DNA from: Clostridiaceae bacterium
GTDB taxonomy: Bacteria; Bacillota; Clostridia; Saccharofermentanales; DTU023
Direction: 5' to 3'
Length of the DNA stretch: 13,969 nucleotides
NCBI GenBank assembly: GCA_012511185.1
Contig: JAAZGN010000123.1
Location: 1 to 13,969 of the forward strand
The translations under genes and the position numbers were made by a program. Below are positions 1-8,244 of the stretch, piece by piece (position 1 is the stretch's first letter; each line of letters opens with the position of its first letter). Under the pieces are notes generated by a model. It was not told where the DNA came from, did not search any database, and worked only from the letters and a program-made list of their open reading frames with translations.

Positions 1-1844
1 ACCAGGCCGCGCCGTGTGTCCGGGTGTAATACCTCAATCAGACAATCGTCAAGCCGGATGGCGTCACCTGCCCGCAGACGCGTAACCGGCACCTGCGATT
101 TATCTGACAATTCCAGCAGAAAGGAAGTCAAGTCTTCCTCATGCAGGGAGTCTGCATGGCTGTCCCCTTCTACCGCGGGCAGGCAAAGATGTCCGACAAA
201 ACCGGCATCAATCAGTTCCGCGACTCCAGCCGCATGATCGCTGTGGGCATGTGTGACGATGGCAAGATCGATGTGGTTAAGCGCCTGCATCCTTGCTGCC
301 GGGATAACTGTGTTGTAACCGCATTTTTTACCTCCACCGTCGATCAGTAGCGTTTGACGGCTTTCCGTGATAAACAAAGTCGCATCGCCCTGGCCTACAT
401 CAAGGAAAACAACCTTGGCGCCCCTGGAAGAAAAAGCAGCGAAGCGGACAGCGGCAAGCCAGACGAGGGCGGCGGCCACAAAGATCGTTAGCGACAGAAG
501 GCTCTTTTTTCTTTTTGGAAGATACCAGGCAAAGCAGGCTATTAGAGGAACCAGGAGCAAACAACAGCCCAGGGAGATGAAAGCGTCGTGCGTCTTGGCA
601 ACCAGATGTGACATCCCTAAGAGCAGATCAGCTGCGGGAGTCAGGAGAGCGGTAAATAAACGGACAGTGAGATTGAAAGCGGCTGAAGAACGGGGCAGCA
701 GAGACAAGATGAAAATGGCGGGATAAGTGACAGCCATCAGCCAGGCAGCCAAGGGCAGGGCAGCCATGTTCAAAAAGGGCGCCAACAGATGTATACCGGG
801 CGCCGTCATGATCTGATAAGGCAGGATGACAAGCTGGGCTGCCGCAGAAAACATCAGGGCGTTCAACCCTTTTGAACCGGCCGCCGGGTCCGGCCGCTTG
901 GCAAGTCTCTTCGCTGTGCAGGAAACAGCGCCGGCCGCCGACAGGCTCATCCAAAAGGAGCTGTCAAAAAGCGCGTAGGGATCGATGGCCAACATAACCG
1001 ATCCGGCAAAGAAAAGGAGGTTGAATATTTCACGGCGCCGCCTGGTGACCAGATCCAGCCTTGATGCGAAAATGGTCAGTGACGCCCGGCTGATACCACA
1101 TTTCCAGCCACTCAAGACGCCAGGCAGCAGAATCAGAGGGAGGGTGATCCATTGTCTGGCCCGGTAGGATAGCCGCGTTTTACGTGTCATCCACAATACC
1201 GGACTGAGAAGAAAGATCAGATGGGTTCCCGAAATACTGGTCAGATGTGAAAGACCGGAAGAGCGAAGAAAAAAGGTCTGCCTGTCATCGAGCAGACGTG
1301 TATCCCCGGCAACCAGCGACAGGAGCAAGGGGCCACAGCCTTTCTCCCATAAGGGGAAATGATGCTGGCGGACATAATCGCGGATCCGGTTGGGCAGCCT
1401 TCTGAGCCACAGCAGAACCCCCTGGCGCGGGACAAGACGGTAGGTACCTGTTCGCCCGATCCATACAGCCCCTTTGGACCAAAGCCAGTTGCGTTCTGAA
1501 AAGCCACCGGGATTACGCGTGCCCTCCGCGCACTCAAAGAGGGCCCGCCCCTCGATTTGGTCACCTTTGCGTGCGGGAAGATCGGTGTAGATTACTACAG
1601 GCGTCCCATCGGACAGGCGGATTTTTTGCGCCCGCACACCTTGCGGATCGCCGGGCAATGCGTTGCCTGCTTCAACAACCAGTCCCGAAAAGCCGATCAC
1701 TCCCGCCGGTACCCGGCCTTCCCACCGCGCGATTTTCAGGTAACCTGTCAGAAATGAAAAAGCGACAAGCAGGACAAAACAGACCGCTCCCGGCTGCAGC
1801 ACGGTGATCTGACTGACCTCCCACCTTCTCAACCATTCAGCCAT
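1..1844 (-). CDS. comEC: ComEC/Rec2-type DNA-uptake channel protein, 3'-truncated by window edge
   Basis: This reading frame is open from an ATG at 1844 to the left edge (614 codons); its stop lies outside the window. ComEC is the polytopic membrane protein that carries single-stranded DNA into the cytoplasm during transformation. A hydrophobic helix lies at about residues 18-36. The competence-domain signature SGLSHLTSISGTHL begins at residue 196 and is followed by many hydrophobic segments up to about residue 470. A metallo-beta-lactamase-like domain follows, with LDVGQGDA near residue 482, IDGGG, and the metal motif THAHSDH at residues 531-537. Family members are usually 700-800 residues, so roughly the last fifth is missing. 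The start is the first in-frame ATG, 67 nt after engB on the same strand; its Shine-Dalgarno is weak, which suits translation from an engB-comEC transcript. ComEC is also found in species never shown to be competent, so a role in uptake is inferred. Confidence 0.93.
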   Translation of the reverse strand, partial: MAEWLRRWEVSQITVLQPGAVCFVLLVAFSFLTGYLKIARWEGRVPAGVIGFSGLVVEAGNALPGDPQGVRAQKIRLSDGTPVVIYTDLPARKGDQIEGRALFECAEGTRNPGGFSERNWLWSKGAVWIGRTGTYRLVPRQGVLLWLRRLPNRIRDYVRQHHFPLWEKGCGPLLLSLVAGDTRLLDDRQTFFLRSSGLSHLTSISGTHLIFLLSPVLWMTRKTRLSYRARQWITLPLILLPGVLSGWKCGISRASLTIFASRLDLVTRRRREIFNLLFFAGSVMLAIDPYALFDSSFWMSLSAAGAVSCTAKRLAKRPDPAAGSKGLNALMFSAAAQLVILPYQIMTAPGIHLLAPFLNMAALPLAAWLMAVTYPAIFILSLLPRSSAAFNLTVRLFTALLTPAADLLLGMSHLVAKTHDAFISLGCCLLLVPLIACFAWYLPKRKKSLLSLTIFVAAALVWLAAVRFAAFSSRGAKVVFLDVGQGDATLFITESRQTLLIDGGGKKCGYNTVIPAARMQALNHIDLAIVTHAHSDHAAGVAELIDAGFVGHLCLPAVEGDSHADSLHEEDLTSFLLELSDKSQVPVTRLRAGDAIRLDDCLIEVLHPDTRRGL

Positions 1845-1911
1845 GTCTGAATTATCCAGACCGGCATGAGCTAATTGTGGCTTATTTTTCCCTTTACCCT
1901 TCAGCCCTGTG

Positions 1912-2559
1912 TCAAATCGACGCGAACGCACCTCCGGTCAGTTCAGTAATCCTTTCTTCCAACAACTTCATACGCGCGTCTCTGGGATTCATTCCGGCTG
2001 AAACGGAAAGAGGTGTCAGGGTCAGCCTGCCTTCACGGGCGTATTGGCGGATCACCGACATGGCCTCCTGTTCCGCCTTGACGGTCTGCTGTCTCGATAG
2101 TTTGTCGGCCTTGGTCAGGATCACCTGCCAGTCAATATCGTAGTGACTCAGGTATTCCAGCATTTGATGGTCGGCTTCCCCGAAGCCCCGGCGAATATCG
2201 ATCAGTACCAGCACGAGCGCAACCGGCCTGTCCGATTCAAAATACTGATCCGTCACATGGGAAAAGGCCTCCTTCTCTCCCTGCGATATCCTGGCAAAGC
2301 CATAACCCGGCAGATCAACAAAGTAGAAGTCAGGCGAGACATCATAAAAAAATACCAGCCGGGTCTTCCCCGGCGTCTTGCTGGTTCTTGCCAGGTTCTT
2401 TCGCTTGCTGAGCGCATTGACCAGAGTGGACTTGCCCACATTGGAACGACCGGCGAAAACGATTTCTCGCCTGGCCGGCTTGGGAAATTGCTCACGCGAG
2501 GCCGCAGCCACATAGGCAATACCCGCTGTTTCATTTCTTCTTTTTTTACCATTTGCCAT
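1912..2559 (-). CDS. engB: EngB/YsxC family ribosome-biogenesis GTP-binding protein
   Basis: The 215-residue protein is a small circularly unpermuted GTPase of the TrmE-Era-EngA-EngB-Septin class, needed for late 50S subunit assembly in the cytoplasm. All GTPase boxes are visible: G1 GRSNVGKST at 37-45, G2 TPGKT at 62-66, G3 DLPGYG at 82-87, G4 TKAD at 149-152 and G5 SVSA at 185-188. Length is normal for the family (about 195-215). The ATG at 2559 follows a purine-rich site (GGGAGG, about 8 nt upstream), which supports this start. It is the first gene of a minus-strand pair with comEC and is divergent from the PRPP-synthetase pair across only 49 bp. In Bacillus engB lies beside lonA; I do not see lon here. 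Confidence 0.96.
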   Translation of the reverse strand: MANGKKRRNETAGIAYVAAASREQFPKPARREIVFAGRSNVGKSTLVNALSKRKNLARTSKTPGKTRLVFFYDVSPDFYFVDLPGYGFARISQGEKEAFSHVTDQYFESDRPVALVLVLIDIRRGFGEADHQMLEYLSHYDIDWQVILTKADKLSRQQTVKAEQEAMSVIRQYAREGRLTLTPLSVSAGMNPRDARMKLLEERITELTGGAFASI

Positions 2560-2578
2560 CTACGCCGCCTCCCTCATC

Positions 2579-2587
2579 TGCTATACT
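2579..2587 (+). promoter_or_regulatory. Extended -10 promoter for the PRPP-synthetase pair
   Basis: The hexamer TATACT (2582-2587) is preceded by TG one base upstream (2579-2580), the extended -10 arrangement, which can work without a good -35. No convincing -35 lies 16-18 bp upstream. The predicted start near 2594 leaves a short leader containing GGAGG (from about 2597) ahead of the ATG at 2609. Inferred from sequence pattern only. Confidence 0.5.
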
Positions 2588-2608
2588 TGTTCTACCGGAG
2601 GATCCTGT

Positions 2609-3886
2609 ATGTCTAACCTTGCTTTTCCGGCCGATCAGTCCGTAAAAAACCTTTTCGGAGATGAACCTGTCCTTGACTCGAACGGACCCATTGGCCTGAT
2701 AACGGAGCAGCTTGACCCCGCGCTAGCGGAACGCATCAACCACCAACTCGGCTTAAGACGGCAGGAGTCTGCCAGACTAAATCCCGGGCTACTCGATATT
2801 CCCGGTTACGTCCGGGGGGAGTACCGGATAAAAGTCGATCTCTCACGGTTCAGCTCCGGCGAGGGCAAGGCGCAAATCATTGATTCAATCCGTGGCCACG
2901 ATCTTTTCATCCTGACCGACGTCCTTAACTACGGCGCCTATTATAGTCGATATGGCGTCGATGTGTCGATGGCCCCGGACGAGCACTTCCTTGACCTTGT
3001 CCGCCTCATCCTTTCCTCGCGCGACTCCGCTGCCAGAATCCATGTGATCATGCCCTTCCTCTTTGAGGGGAGACGGTTTCGAAGATCTGCAAGGGAATCG
3101 CTTGATTGCGGTGCCATGCTTCGTTACCTTTTCAGTCTGGGGATCGATAATTTTATCACCTTTGACGCACACGATTCCCGTGTCGCCAACGCCGTCCCCA
3201 ACTCAAACTTCGAATCCTTTCCCACCTCCTACCAGAGTATCCGCACCATTCTTGAAACAATTCCGGGCTTGAAGATCGACAGCGATTCGCTCATGATCGT
3301 AAGTCCCAATGAAGTCAGTATCAACCGTTGCATATTTTTCGCGTCGGCCATGAAAGTGCCCCTTGGTATCTTCTACATGCGGCGGGATTTCCGGTACATG
3401 GGCGATGAGCTTCGTCAAGTGACGACCAGGACCTACCTCGGTGATTCTGTTGAGGGAAAAGATGTCATCATTGTGGCCGATATGCTTGACAGCGGCAGGG
3501 ACCTGGTTGCCAGCGCCGGCGAACTGAAATCACGTGGCGCCAACCGTATCATCTGCTCCGTCTCCTATACCCAGTTTACGGAGGGAATTGATAACATCAG
3601 GCAGGCATGGGAAAGCGGAATTATCGAGCGCGTCTTTTCCACCGATATGTCCTACAGGCCGCCGGAAGTCTTGTCATCGCCCTGGTATACCGATATCCCC
3701 ATGGCAGACGACCTGGCATTGCTCATCTCTGCCTTAAACCATGACGCCTCCCTGTCGAGGCTCCTGGCCCCGGCTGCCCGCATCGACGCCCTGCTCAGAC
3801 AGGGAGGGTATCGCTCCTTGCACGGGGAAGAGGTCGATGATATTGAGGACAGGCAGCTTTCTTTTTCGGATTTTGCCGGACGCTGA
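2609..3886 (+). CDS. Divergent PRPP-synthetase paralogue, probably catalytically impaired
   Basis: The 425-residue protein belongs to the long (about 390-410 aa) clostridial ribose-phosphate pyrophosphokinase family. That family makes PRPP from ribose-5-phosphate and ATP in the cytoplasm. It keeps the fold markers FSSGE (81-85), IRGHDLF (94-100) and FDAH (185-188). Compared with the adjacent copy and canonical Prs, key residues differ. The ATP-site RQ is RR (155-156). SPD is SPN (232-234). The catalytic-loop KRR is MRR (257-259), losing the lysine. The PRPP loop DD is AD (290-291). An acidic tail of about 28 residues after position 397 is absent from the neighbour. The start is set by GGAGG upstream of the ATG. 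Seventeen nt separate it from the second copy, so co-transcription is likely. I infer a regulatory or heteromeric partner rather than an active enzyme; a changed substrate is also possible. Confidence 0.85.
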   Translation: MSNLAFPADQSVKNLFGDEPVLDSNGPIGLITEQLDPALAERINHQLGLRRQESARLNPGLLDIPGYVRGEYRIKVDLSRFSSGEGKAQIIDSIRGHDLFILTDVLNYGAYYSRYGVDVSMAPDEHFLDLVRLILSSRDSAARIHVIMPFLFEGRRFRRSARESLDCGAMLRYLFSLGIDNFITFDAHDSRVANAVPNSNFESFPTSYQSIRTILETIPGLKIDSDSLMIVSPNEVSINRCIFFASAMKVPLGIFYMRRDFRYMGDELRQVTTRTYLGDSVEGKDVIIVADMLDSGRDLVASAGELKSRGANRIICSVSYTQFTEGIDNIRQAWESGIIERVFSTDMSYRPPEVLSSPWYTDIPMADDLALLISALNHDASLSRLLAPAARIDALLRQGGYRSLHGEEVDDIEDRQLSFSDFAGR

Positions 3887-3903
3887 GGATTTGGAGAAAT
3901 GAA

Positions 3904-5124
3904 ATGACACCTGAAGAATTCCAAAAAGCCTTTCAACGAAGTGACGCGAACTATTATACCTATGATCAGTACGGAAATAATCCGATGACGCCCATCGCGC
4001 CTGTCGCCCTGATTGCCCTGAAAGGTGCGATCAATTTCTCTTCGGAAGTTAACAACGCTTTGATCGCCCGTCGAAAAGACTATCTGTCGGGAGCCTTGCC
4101 TGGCAAAATCTCAGCCGGGTTCATGCGCGACGATTTCCATGTACCGGTCAATACCTTCCGCTTCTCATCCGGTGAGGGCAAGGCGGTTATTGAGAGCACC
4201 GTCAGGGGGCATGATCTGTATATCCTCTGCGATGTGACCAATAACTCGGTCACCTACAAGATGCGCGGTTCCTACAACATGATGAGCCCCGATGACCATT
4301 ACCAGGATCTCAAGCGCGTCATTCTGGCAGCGTCGGGCAAGGCGCGCCGGATCAATGTCATCATGCCCTATCTCTACGAAGGACGCCAGCATCGGAGAAA
4401 CGCACGCGAATCGCTTGACTGCGCCCATATGCTGATTGAGCTTGACCAGCTGGGTGTCGACAACTTCATCACCTTCGACGCCCACGACGACCGTGTTGCC
4501 AACGCCACCCCAACTTCCGGCTTTGAAAATGTTCCCACAACCTATCTGGTCCTGGAAACCATGATCCGATCCTTCCCCGATCTCCGTTTTTTTCATGACG
4601 AGATGATGATGATCAGTCCGGATGAAGGCGCCATCTACCGTGCCATGTACTACGCATCTGTCCTGGGTATACCCCTTGGAACCTTCTACAAGCGGCGCGA
4701 CTACACGGTCATAAAAAATGGACGCAATCCCATCATTGCCCACGAATTCCTGGGTCAACCCGTTGACGGTCGTGATGTGATCATCGTCGACGATATGATT
4801 TCCTCGGGAGAGTCCATGATGGAGATCGCCAGGACATTGAAAGCGAGCCGCGCCAGACGGATATTCTGCGTCGCGACTTTTGGTCTTTTTACCGATGGCC
4901 TCGATGCCTTTAACAAGGCCCATGAGGACGGGATTATTGACGCCGTTTTCTGTACCAACCTGATTTACCGCGCTCCTGACCTCCTGGCTGCCCCCTGGTA
5001 CAGAGATGTTAGTGTTTCACGTTTCGTTGCTTTAATTATCGATGCGCTCAATCACAATGCATCCCTTTCCTCGCTTTTGGATCCGACAAACAAAATCCGG
5101 ACCCTGCTTCGCGCAATCGACTAG
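3904..5124 (+). CDS. prs: Ribose-phosphate pyrophosphokinase (long clostridial type)
   Basis: The 406-residue protein is a PRPP synthetase, transferring pyrophosphate from ATP to ribose-5-phosphate to supply nucleotide, His, Trp and NAD synthesis. Visible sites are FSSGE (87-91) with VRGHDLY (100-106), the ATP-site GRQHRR (160-165), FDAHDDR (191-197) containing the catalytic-type histidine 194, SPDEG (238-242), the loop KRR (263-265), and the PRPP-binding VDDMISSGES (295-304). In the PRPP loop the usual fifth acidic residue is Ser300, which I recall as a feature of this long subfamily. It is about 90 residues longer than the 315-residue Prs of Bacillus or E. coli, mostly at the N-terminus. 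GGAG at 3893-3896, 7 nt before the ATG, fixes the start; an ATG at 3899 meets a stop at once. It is the second gene of a tandem pair and convergent with the HIT gene. Confidence 0.92.
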   Translation: MTPEEFQKAFQRSDANYYTYDQYGNNPMTPIAPVALIALKGAINFSSEVNNALIARRKDYLSGALPGKISAGFMRDDFHVPVNTFRFSSGEGKAVIESTVRGHDLYILCDVTNNSVTYKMRGSYNMMSPDDHYQDLKRVILAASGKARRINVIMPYLYEGRQHRRNARESLDCAHMLIELDQLGVDNFITFDAHDDRVANATPTSGFENVPTTYLVLETMIRSFPDLRFFHDEMMMISPDEGAIYRAMYYASVLGIPLGTFYKRRDYTVIKNGRNPIIAHEFLGQPVDGRDVIIVDDMISSGESMMEIARTLKASRARRIFCVATFGLFTDGLDAFNKAHEDGIIDAVFCTNLIYRAPDLLAAPWYRDVSVSRFVALIIDALNHNASLSSLLDPTNKIRTLLRAID

Positions 5125-5142
5125 GGCGCAGACCTGCGCTAG
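5121..5142. terminator. Palindrome between convergent genes, possible bidirectional terminator
   Basis: GCGCAG (5126-5131) and CTGCGC (5134-5139) form a perfect inverted repeat, likely folding with a 4-nt loop. CTA and TAG flank it at 5121-5123 and 5140-5142. It spans almost the whole 14-bp gap between the TAG stops of the PRPP-synthetase gene and the HIT gene. No T-tract follows on either strand, so intrinsic termination would be weak. Confidence 0.35.
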
Positions 5143-5489
5143 ATGATACGGGGGCCCAGCGGAATCCCTCCGACCAGGTGAAAGTGGACATGCATGACGG
5201 TCTGACCGGCATTCTCTCCACAATTATTGATGAGTCTGAAGCCTTTCGACTCCAGGCCGCAGGCGCGCACAAGCTCAGGTAAAGCCTTGTAAAGGCTGTT
5301 GAGAGTTTCGAGTCCTTGTGGTGTCGATGACATCTCGTAAAGATTGGCAAAATGTCTTTTAGGGACAAGCAGAACGTGAACAGGCGCGACCGGGTTCAAA
5401 TCCTCAAAAGCTACCAGGTCTTCATTCTCGAATACCTTCTTTGAAGGAATCACTCCTTCGATAATTTTGCAAAATATGCAATCGTCCAT
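5139..5489 (-). CDS. HIT (histidine triad) family nucleotide-binding hydrolase
   Basis: The 116-residue protein matches the Hint branch of the HIT superfamily, small cytoplasmic dimers that hydrolyse purine nucleoside phosphoramidates and aminoacyl-AMP-type adducts. The N-terminus CIFCKII (4-10), the core HVLLVPKRHFANL (38-50) and the triad HVHFHLVGG (100-108) are all present. Length is normal. The frame is open further upstream inside alaS, but the ATG at 5489 is right: it begins at the conserved family N-terminus and has AAAGGA at 5502-5497, 7 nt upstream. It starts 16 nt after alaS on the same strand, so the two probably share a transcript. Pairing with an aminoacyl-tRNA synthetase fits the known activity of Hint proteins on aminoacyl-adenylates, but a functional link is only inferred. 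Confidence 0.94.
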   Translation of the reverse strand: MDDCIFCKIIEGVIPSKKVFENEDLVAFEDLNPVAPVHVLLVPKRHFANLYEMSSTPQGLETLNSLYKALPELVRACGLESKGFRLINNCGENAGQTVMHVHFHLVGGIPLGPRII

Positions 5490-5505
5490 GGCTCGGTCCT
5501 TTCTC

Positions 5506-8160
5506 TTATCCGGCGGCGGATTCGACCAGCTGGCGGATGGCTGAAAGCGCCTCTCCCACCCGTCCGATATCACGGCCACCGGCCTGTGCCATATCGGGCC
5601 GGCCGCCGCCGCCTCCCCCGGTAATCCTGGCGGCTTCCCTGACCAGGTCTCCCGCCTTGATGCCCTTTTCAATGGCTCCCTGGCCCGCCATGGCAAGCCA
5701 GACAACCTTGTCCTCTGCCCTGCCCGCCAGCACAATGACAGCATCCTCTCCCAGCTTATCGCGGAAGCGATCACCTGCTTCACGCAGTTCGCGGGCTCCG
5801 TAAGCGGGGAATTCATGGAAGAGGGTTCGGAATGTCCCGATCTTTTGCTCTTTCACGCTCAGGTCTTCAATCGAATGAGCAAGCTTTTCGCGCTCCAAAT
5901 GGCTCAGTTCATTACGCAGGGATCGAACCCTGTCTTCCAGGGCAGTCACCTTGTCCATCAGTTCCTCCCTGGTCGCACGCAAATGCTGGCCGAGCTCATA
6001 GACCGTTTCGGCGTCGCGAGCTGCCTGATCCAGTGCACGGGCTCCTGTCACCGCCTCGATACGCCGGATCCCCGAAGCGATGCCGGCCTCCGACAAGATC
6101 CGGAAAAGGGCAATCTCCCCTGTTGAGGTCAGATGGGTCCCCCCGCACAACTCACGTGACAGAAGACCGCATGAAACGACCCTGACCCTGGCATCATACT
6201 TTTCACCGAAGAGGGCGACCGCTCCCGAAGCCCTGGCTTCTTCAACCGTCATCAGCTCGACCGTGACCGGAAGGTCATCCAGTACAGCCTGGTTGACAAA
6301 TGTTTCGATGGCCCGCAGTTTCTCATGCGGAACGGGCCCGTCGTGTTGAAAATCAAAACGAAGCCGTTCGGAAGAGACGAAAGATCCCTTTTGCGTCGTC
6401 TGCTCTCCCAGGATAGAGCGGAGCGCCGCGTGAAGCAGATGCGTTGCTGTGTGGTTGCGGGCCGCCGCCTGCCGTTCCCTTGAGGCAACCGAGAGCCGGA
6501 CCGGTTCCCCTGCCCGCAAAGTGCCCTCGATTACCTTGGCCTGATGCAAGATAATCCCGTCCCCTGTCCTTTCAGTTGAGATAATTTCGGCAAGGCCTGT
6601 ATCCTGACGCGCCACACCTGTATCTCCCGTCTGACCGCCACCCTGGGCATAAAAAGGCGTCGTCCCGGTAACAAGATAAAGCGCCTCACCCTCCGCCGCC
6701 CCATCGACTGCGACAAGGGCAGAGCCATCAGCCTTCATCTTGAGGATGAACCACAGCGTTACCTCATCGTCCAGCCTGTCGTAGCCATCAAAGCGGGTCG
6801 GTTCCAGCTGACGCACCGGGTCCGGGAGTGCGACCCTTCCCCAAGCTGTCGCGGTTTTTTCAAGAAAATCCTCGCGCGCGCGCGACCGTTGCTCTTTCAT
6901 GTACTTTTCAAAGGCGTTCATATCAACGCCCAAGCCCTTCTCCCCCGCCATTTCCACCGTCAGGTCGAAGGGAAAGCCGAAAGTGTCGTGCAACTGAAAG
7001 GCGACCTCCCCCGAAAGTGTATCGGATCCTTTGGACTCTTCTTTCTGGCAGGCTTCATCCAGCAGGGCAATGCCTTGCCGGATGGTCCGGTCGAAACGCT
7101 TTTCCTCCGTTTCCAGAATCTTAATAATCAGCTCCCCGCGCCGGAGCTCCGGGTAATATTCACAGGACTGACTGATCGCCGTCTGCATAATGGGTGACAG
7201 GAAAGGCCGGTCAAGGCCGAGCAGCCTTCCCTGGCGCGAGGCACGTCTGATCAGACGGCGGAGTACATAGCCACGTCCCTCATTGCCCGGGATGATGCCG
7301 TCAGCAATCATCATCATGGCCGAGCGGACGTGATCAGTTATAATCCTGACAGCAATGTCGCTTTTTTCGGAATCACCATAAACCGTTGATGTCTCCAGGC
7401 AGACTTTGTCAAGGACGGCACGGATGGTGTCGACTTCGAACATTCCACCCACCTCCTGCATAATGGCAGCGATCCGCTCCAAGCCTGCTCCCGTGTCGAT
7501 ATTCTTCCTCTCAAGCGGTACATAGGAACCGTCTTCCAGCTTATTGAATTGGGTGAAAACCAGATTCCAATACTCCACATAGCGGTCACAATCACATCCA
7601 ACGGCACAATCAGGACTCCCGCAGCCATATTTCTCCCCGCGGTCAAAGAAAAGCTCGGAGCAGGGTCCACAGGGTCCCGTCCCGTGCTCCCAAAAATTGT
7701 CTTCATCGAAACGAGAAATTTTCTCAGGCGGAATGCCGGCACGGATCCAATGATTGTAGGCTTCCTCATCTTCGATATGGATGGTCACATAAATATCTTC
7801 CATCGGCAGGCCCAAGGTATTCAATGAAAAATCCAGGGCCCACTCGATGGCCTCTTTCTTGAAATAGTCGCCGAAGGAAAAATTGCCCAGCATCTCAAAA
7901 AAAGTGCCGTGCCGTCCTGTTATACCGACTCTTTCGATATCGGGGGTCCGGATACATTTCTGGCAAGTCGCGACCCGGGGGGATGGAGGTGTTTCCGCTC
8001 CCGTAAACCAGGATTTGAGCGGCGTCATTCCGGCATTGATCAGTAAAATGGACGGGTCGTTTTCCGGAATCAGGGAAAAACTTGGCAAAATGAGGTGTTC
8101 TTTTTTTTCAAAGTAGTCAAGAAATAGATCGCGGATTGTATTCAGGCTTAAGGCTTTCAC
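5506..8160 (-). CDS. alaS: Alanyl-tRNA synthetase
   Basis: The 884-residue enzyme charges tRNA-Ala with alanine. The class II catalytic domain is seen in TCQKCIR (65-71), GRHGTFFEMLGNFSFGDYFK (82-101) and GTGPCGPCSE (160-169). The cysteine-rich stretch at 180-191 (C180, C185, C189, C191) is typical of Firmicutes AlaRS. The editing domain that clears Ser- and Gly-tRNA-Ala has the metal ligands H570, H574, C672 and H676, in HTATH and CGGTH. A heptad-like helical region at about 715-765 leads to the C-terminal DHHA1 domain with its glycine run at 848-853. The start codon is GTG, 7 nt after AAGGAG. The gene precedes the HIT gene in a likely operon and has its own TATAAT promoter. Nothing suggests damage. 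Confidence 0.98.
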   Translation of the reverse strand: MKALSLNTIRDLFLDYFEKKEHLILPSFSLIPENDPSILLINAGMTPLKSWFTGAETPPSPRVATCQKCIRTPDIERVGITGRHGTFFEMLGNFSFGDYFKKEAIEWALDFSLNTLGLPMEDIYVTIHIEDEEAYNHWIRAGIPPEKISRFDEDNFWEHGTGPCGPCSELFFDRGEKYGCGSPDCAVGCDCDRYVEYWNLVFTQFNKLEDGSYVPLERKNIDTGAGLERIAAIMQEVGGMFEVDTIRAVLDKVCLETSTVYGDSEKSDIAVRIITDHVRSAMMMIADGIIPGNEGRGYVLRRLIRRASRQGRLLGLDRPFLSPIMQTAISQSCEYYPELRRGELIIKILETEEKRFDRTIRQGIALLDEACQKEESKGSDTLSGEVAFQLHDTFGFPFDLTVEMAGEKGLGVDMNAFEKYMKEQRSRAREDFLEKTATAWGRVALPDPVRQLEPTRFDGYDRLDDEVTLWFILKMKADGSALVAVDGAAEGEALYLVTGTTPFYAQGGGQTGDTGVARQDTGLAEIISTERTGDGIILHQAKVIEGTLRAGEPVRLSVASRERQAAARNHTATHLLHAALRSILGEQTTQKGSFVSSERLRFDFQHDGPVPHEKLRAIETFVNQAVLDDLPVTVELMTVEEARASGAVALFGEKYDARVRVVSCGLLSRELCGGTHLTSTGEIALFRILSEAGIASGIRRIEAVTGARALDQAARDAETVYELGQHLRATREELMDKVTALEDRVRSLRNELSHLEREKLAHSIEDLSVKEQKIGTFRTLFHEFPAYGARELREAGDRFRDKLGEDAVIVLAGRAEDKVVWLAMAGQGAIEKGIKAGDLVREAARITGGGGGGRPDMAQAGGRDIGRVGEALSAIRQLVESAAG

Positions 8161-8167
8161 GGATGGT

Positions 8168-8173
8168 CTCCTT
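8168..8173 (-). promoter_or_regulatory. alaS ribosome-binding site supporting a GTG start
   Basis: On the minus strand AAGGAG lies 7 nt before GTG at 8160-8158, and the encoded MKALSLNTIRDLF matches the usual AlaRS N-terminus. No ATG is positioned as well, so GTG is the likely initiator. Confidence 0.8.
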
Positions 8174-8191
8174 CGGATTGGTTGATGTGCA

Positions 8192-8214
8192 AAGGCCCGG
8201 ATCTTCCGGGCCTT
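8192..8214 (-). promoter_or_regulatory. Perfect palindrome at the alaS transcription start (operator, leader hairpin or terminator)
   Basis: AAGGCCCGGA and TCCGGGCCTT are exact inverted 10-base arms around a 3-base centre. The element begins directly after a TATAAT hexamer, so the predicted transcription start falls inside it and the alaS mRNA would begin within or beside the hairpin. E. coli AlaRS is known to bind a palindrome flanking its own transcription start and repress it, so an operator role is plausible. It also follows the stop of the LysM gene and could terminate that transcript, but only three Ts follow the stem. Confidence 0.55.
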
Positions 8215-8244
8215 ATTATAGCGCGCTTGGCAAAAAACGGTCAG
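8215..8244 (-). promoter_or_regulatory. alaS promoter
   Basis: On the minus strand the consensus -10 TATAAT lies at 8220-8215. With an 18-bp spacer the -35 candidate is CTGACC (8244-8239), matching TTGACA at four of six positions and overlapping the stop codon of the LysM gene. The predicted start is near 8208, about 48 nt upstream of the GTG. Confidence 0.6.

Noticed and set aside
4165..4923. Long minus-strand open frame (252 codons) opposite the second PRPP-synthetase gene
   Set aside because: It is antisense to a well-recognised gene, has no ribosome-binding site and no recognisable domain; it is a by-product of the coding strand's codon bias.
5490..5816. Upstream extension of the HIT frame to an ATG at 5816 (225 codons in total)
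   Set aside because: The extension overlaps alaS in another frame and its residues do not resemble HIT proteins; the ATG at 5489 has a proper ribosome-binding site and the conserved N-terminus.
6874..6884. CGCGCG run inside alaS
   Set aside because: It encodes Arg/Ala codons in a normal helical part of AlaRS; no Z-DNA or regulatory meaning can be supported.
8161..8240. T-box leader upstream of alaS
   Set aside because: The predicted leader is only about 48 nt and has no T-box sequence or specifier loop; the region is too short.
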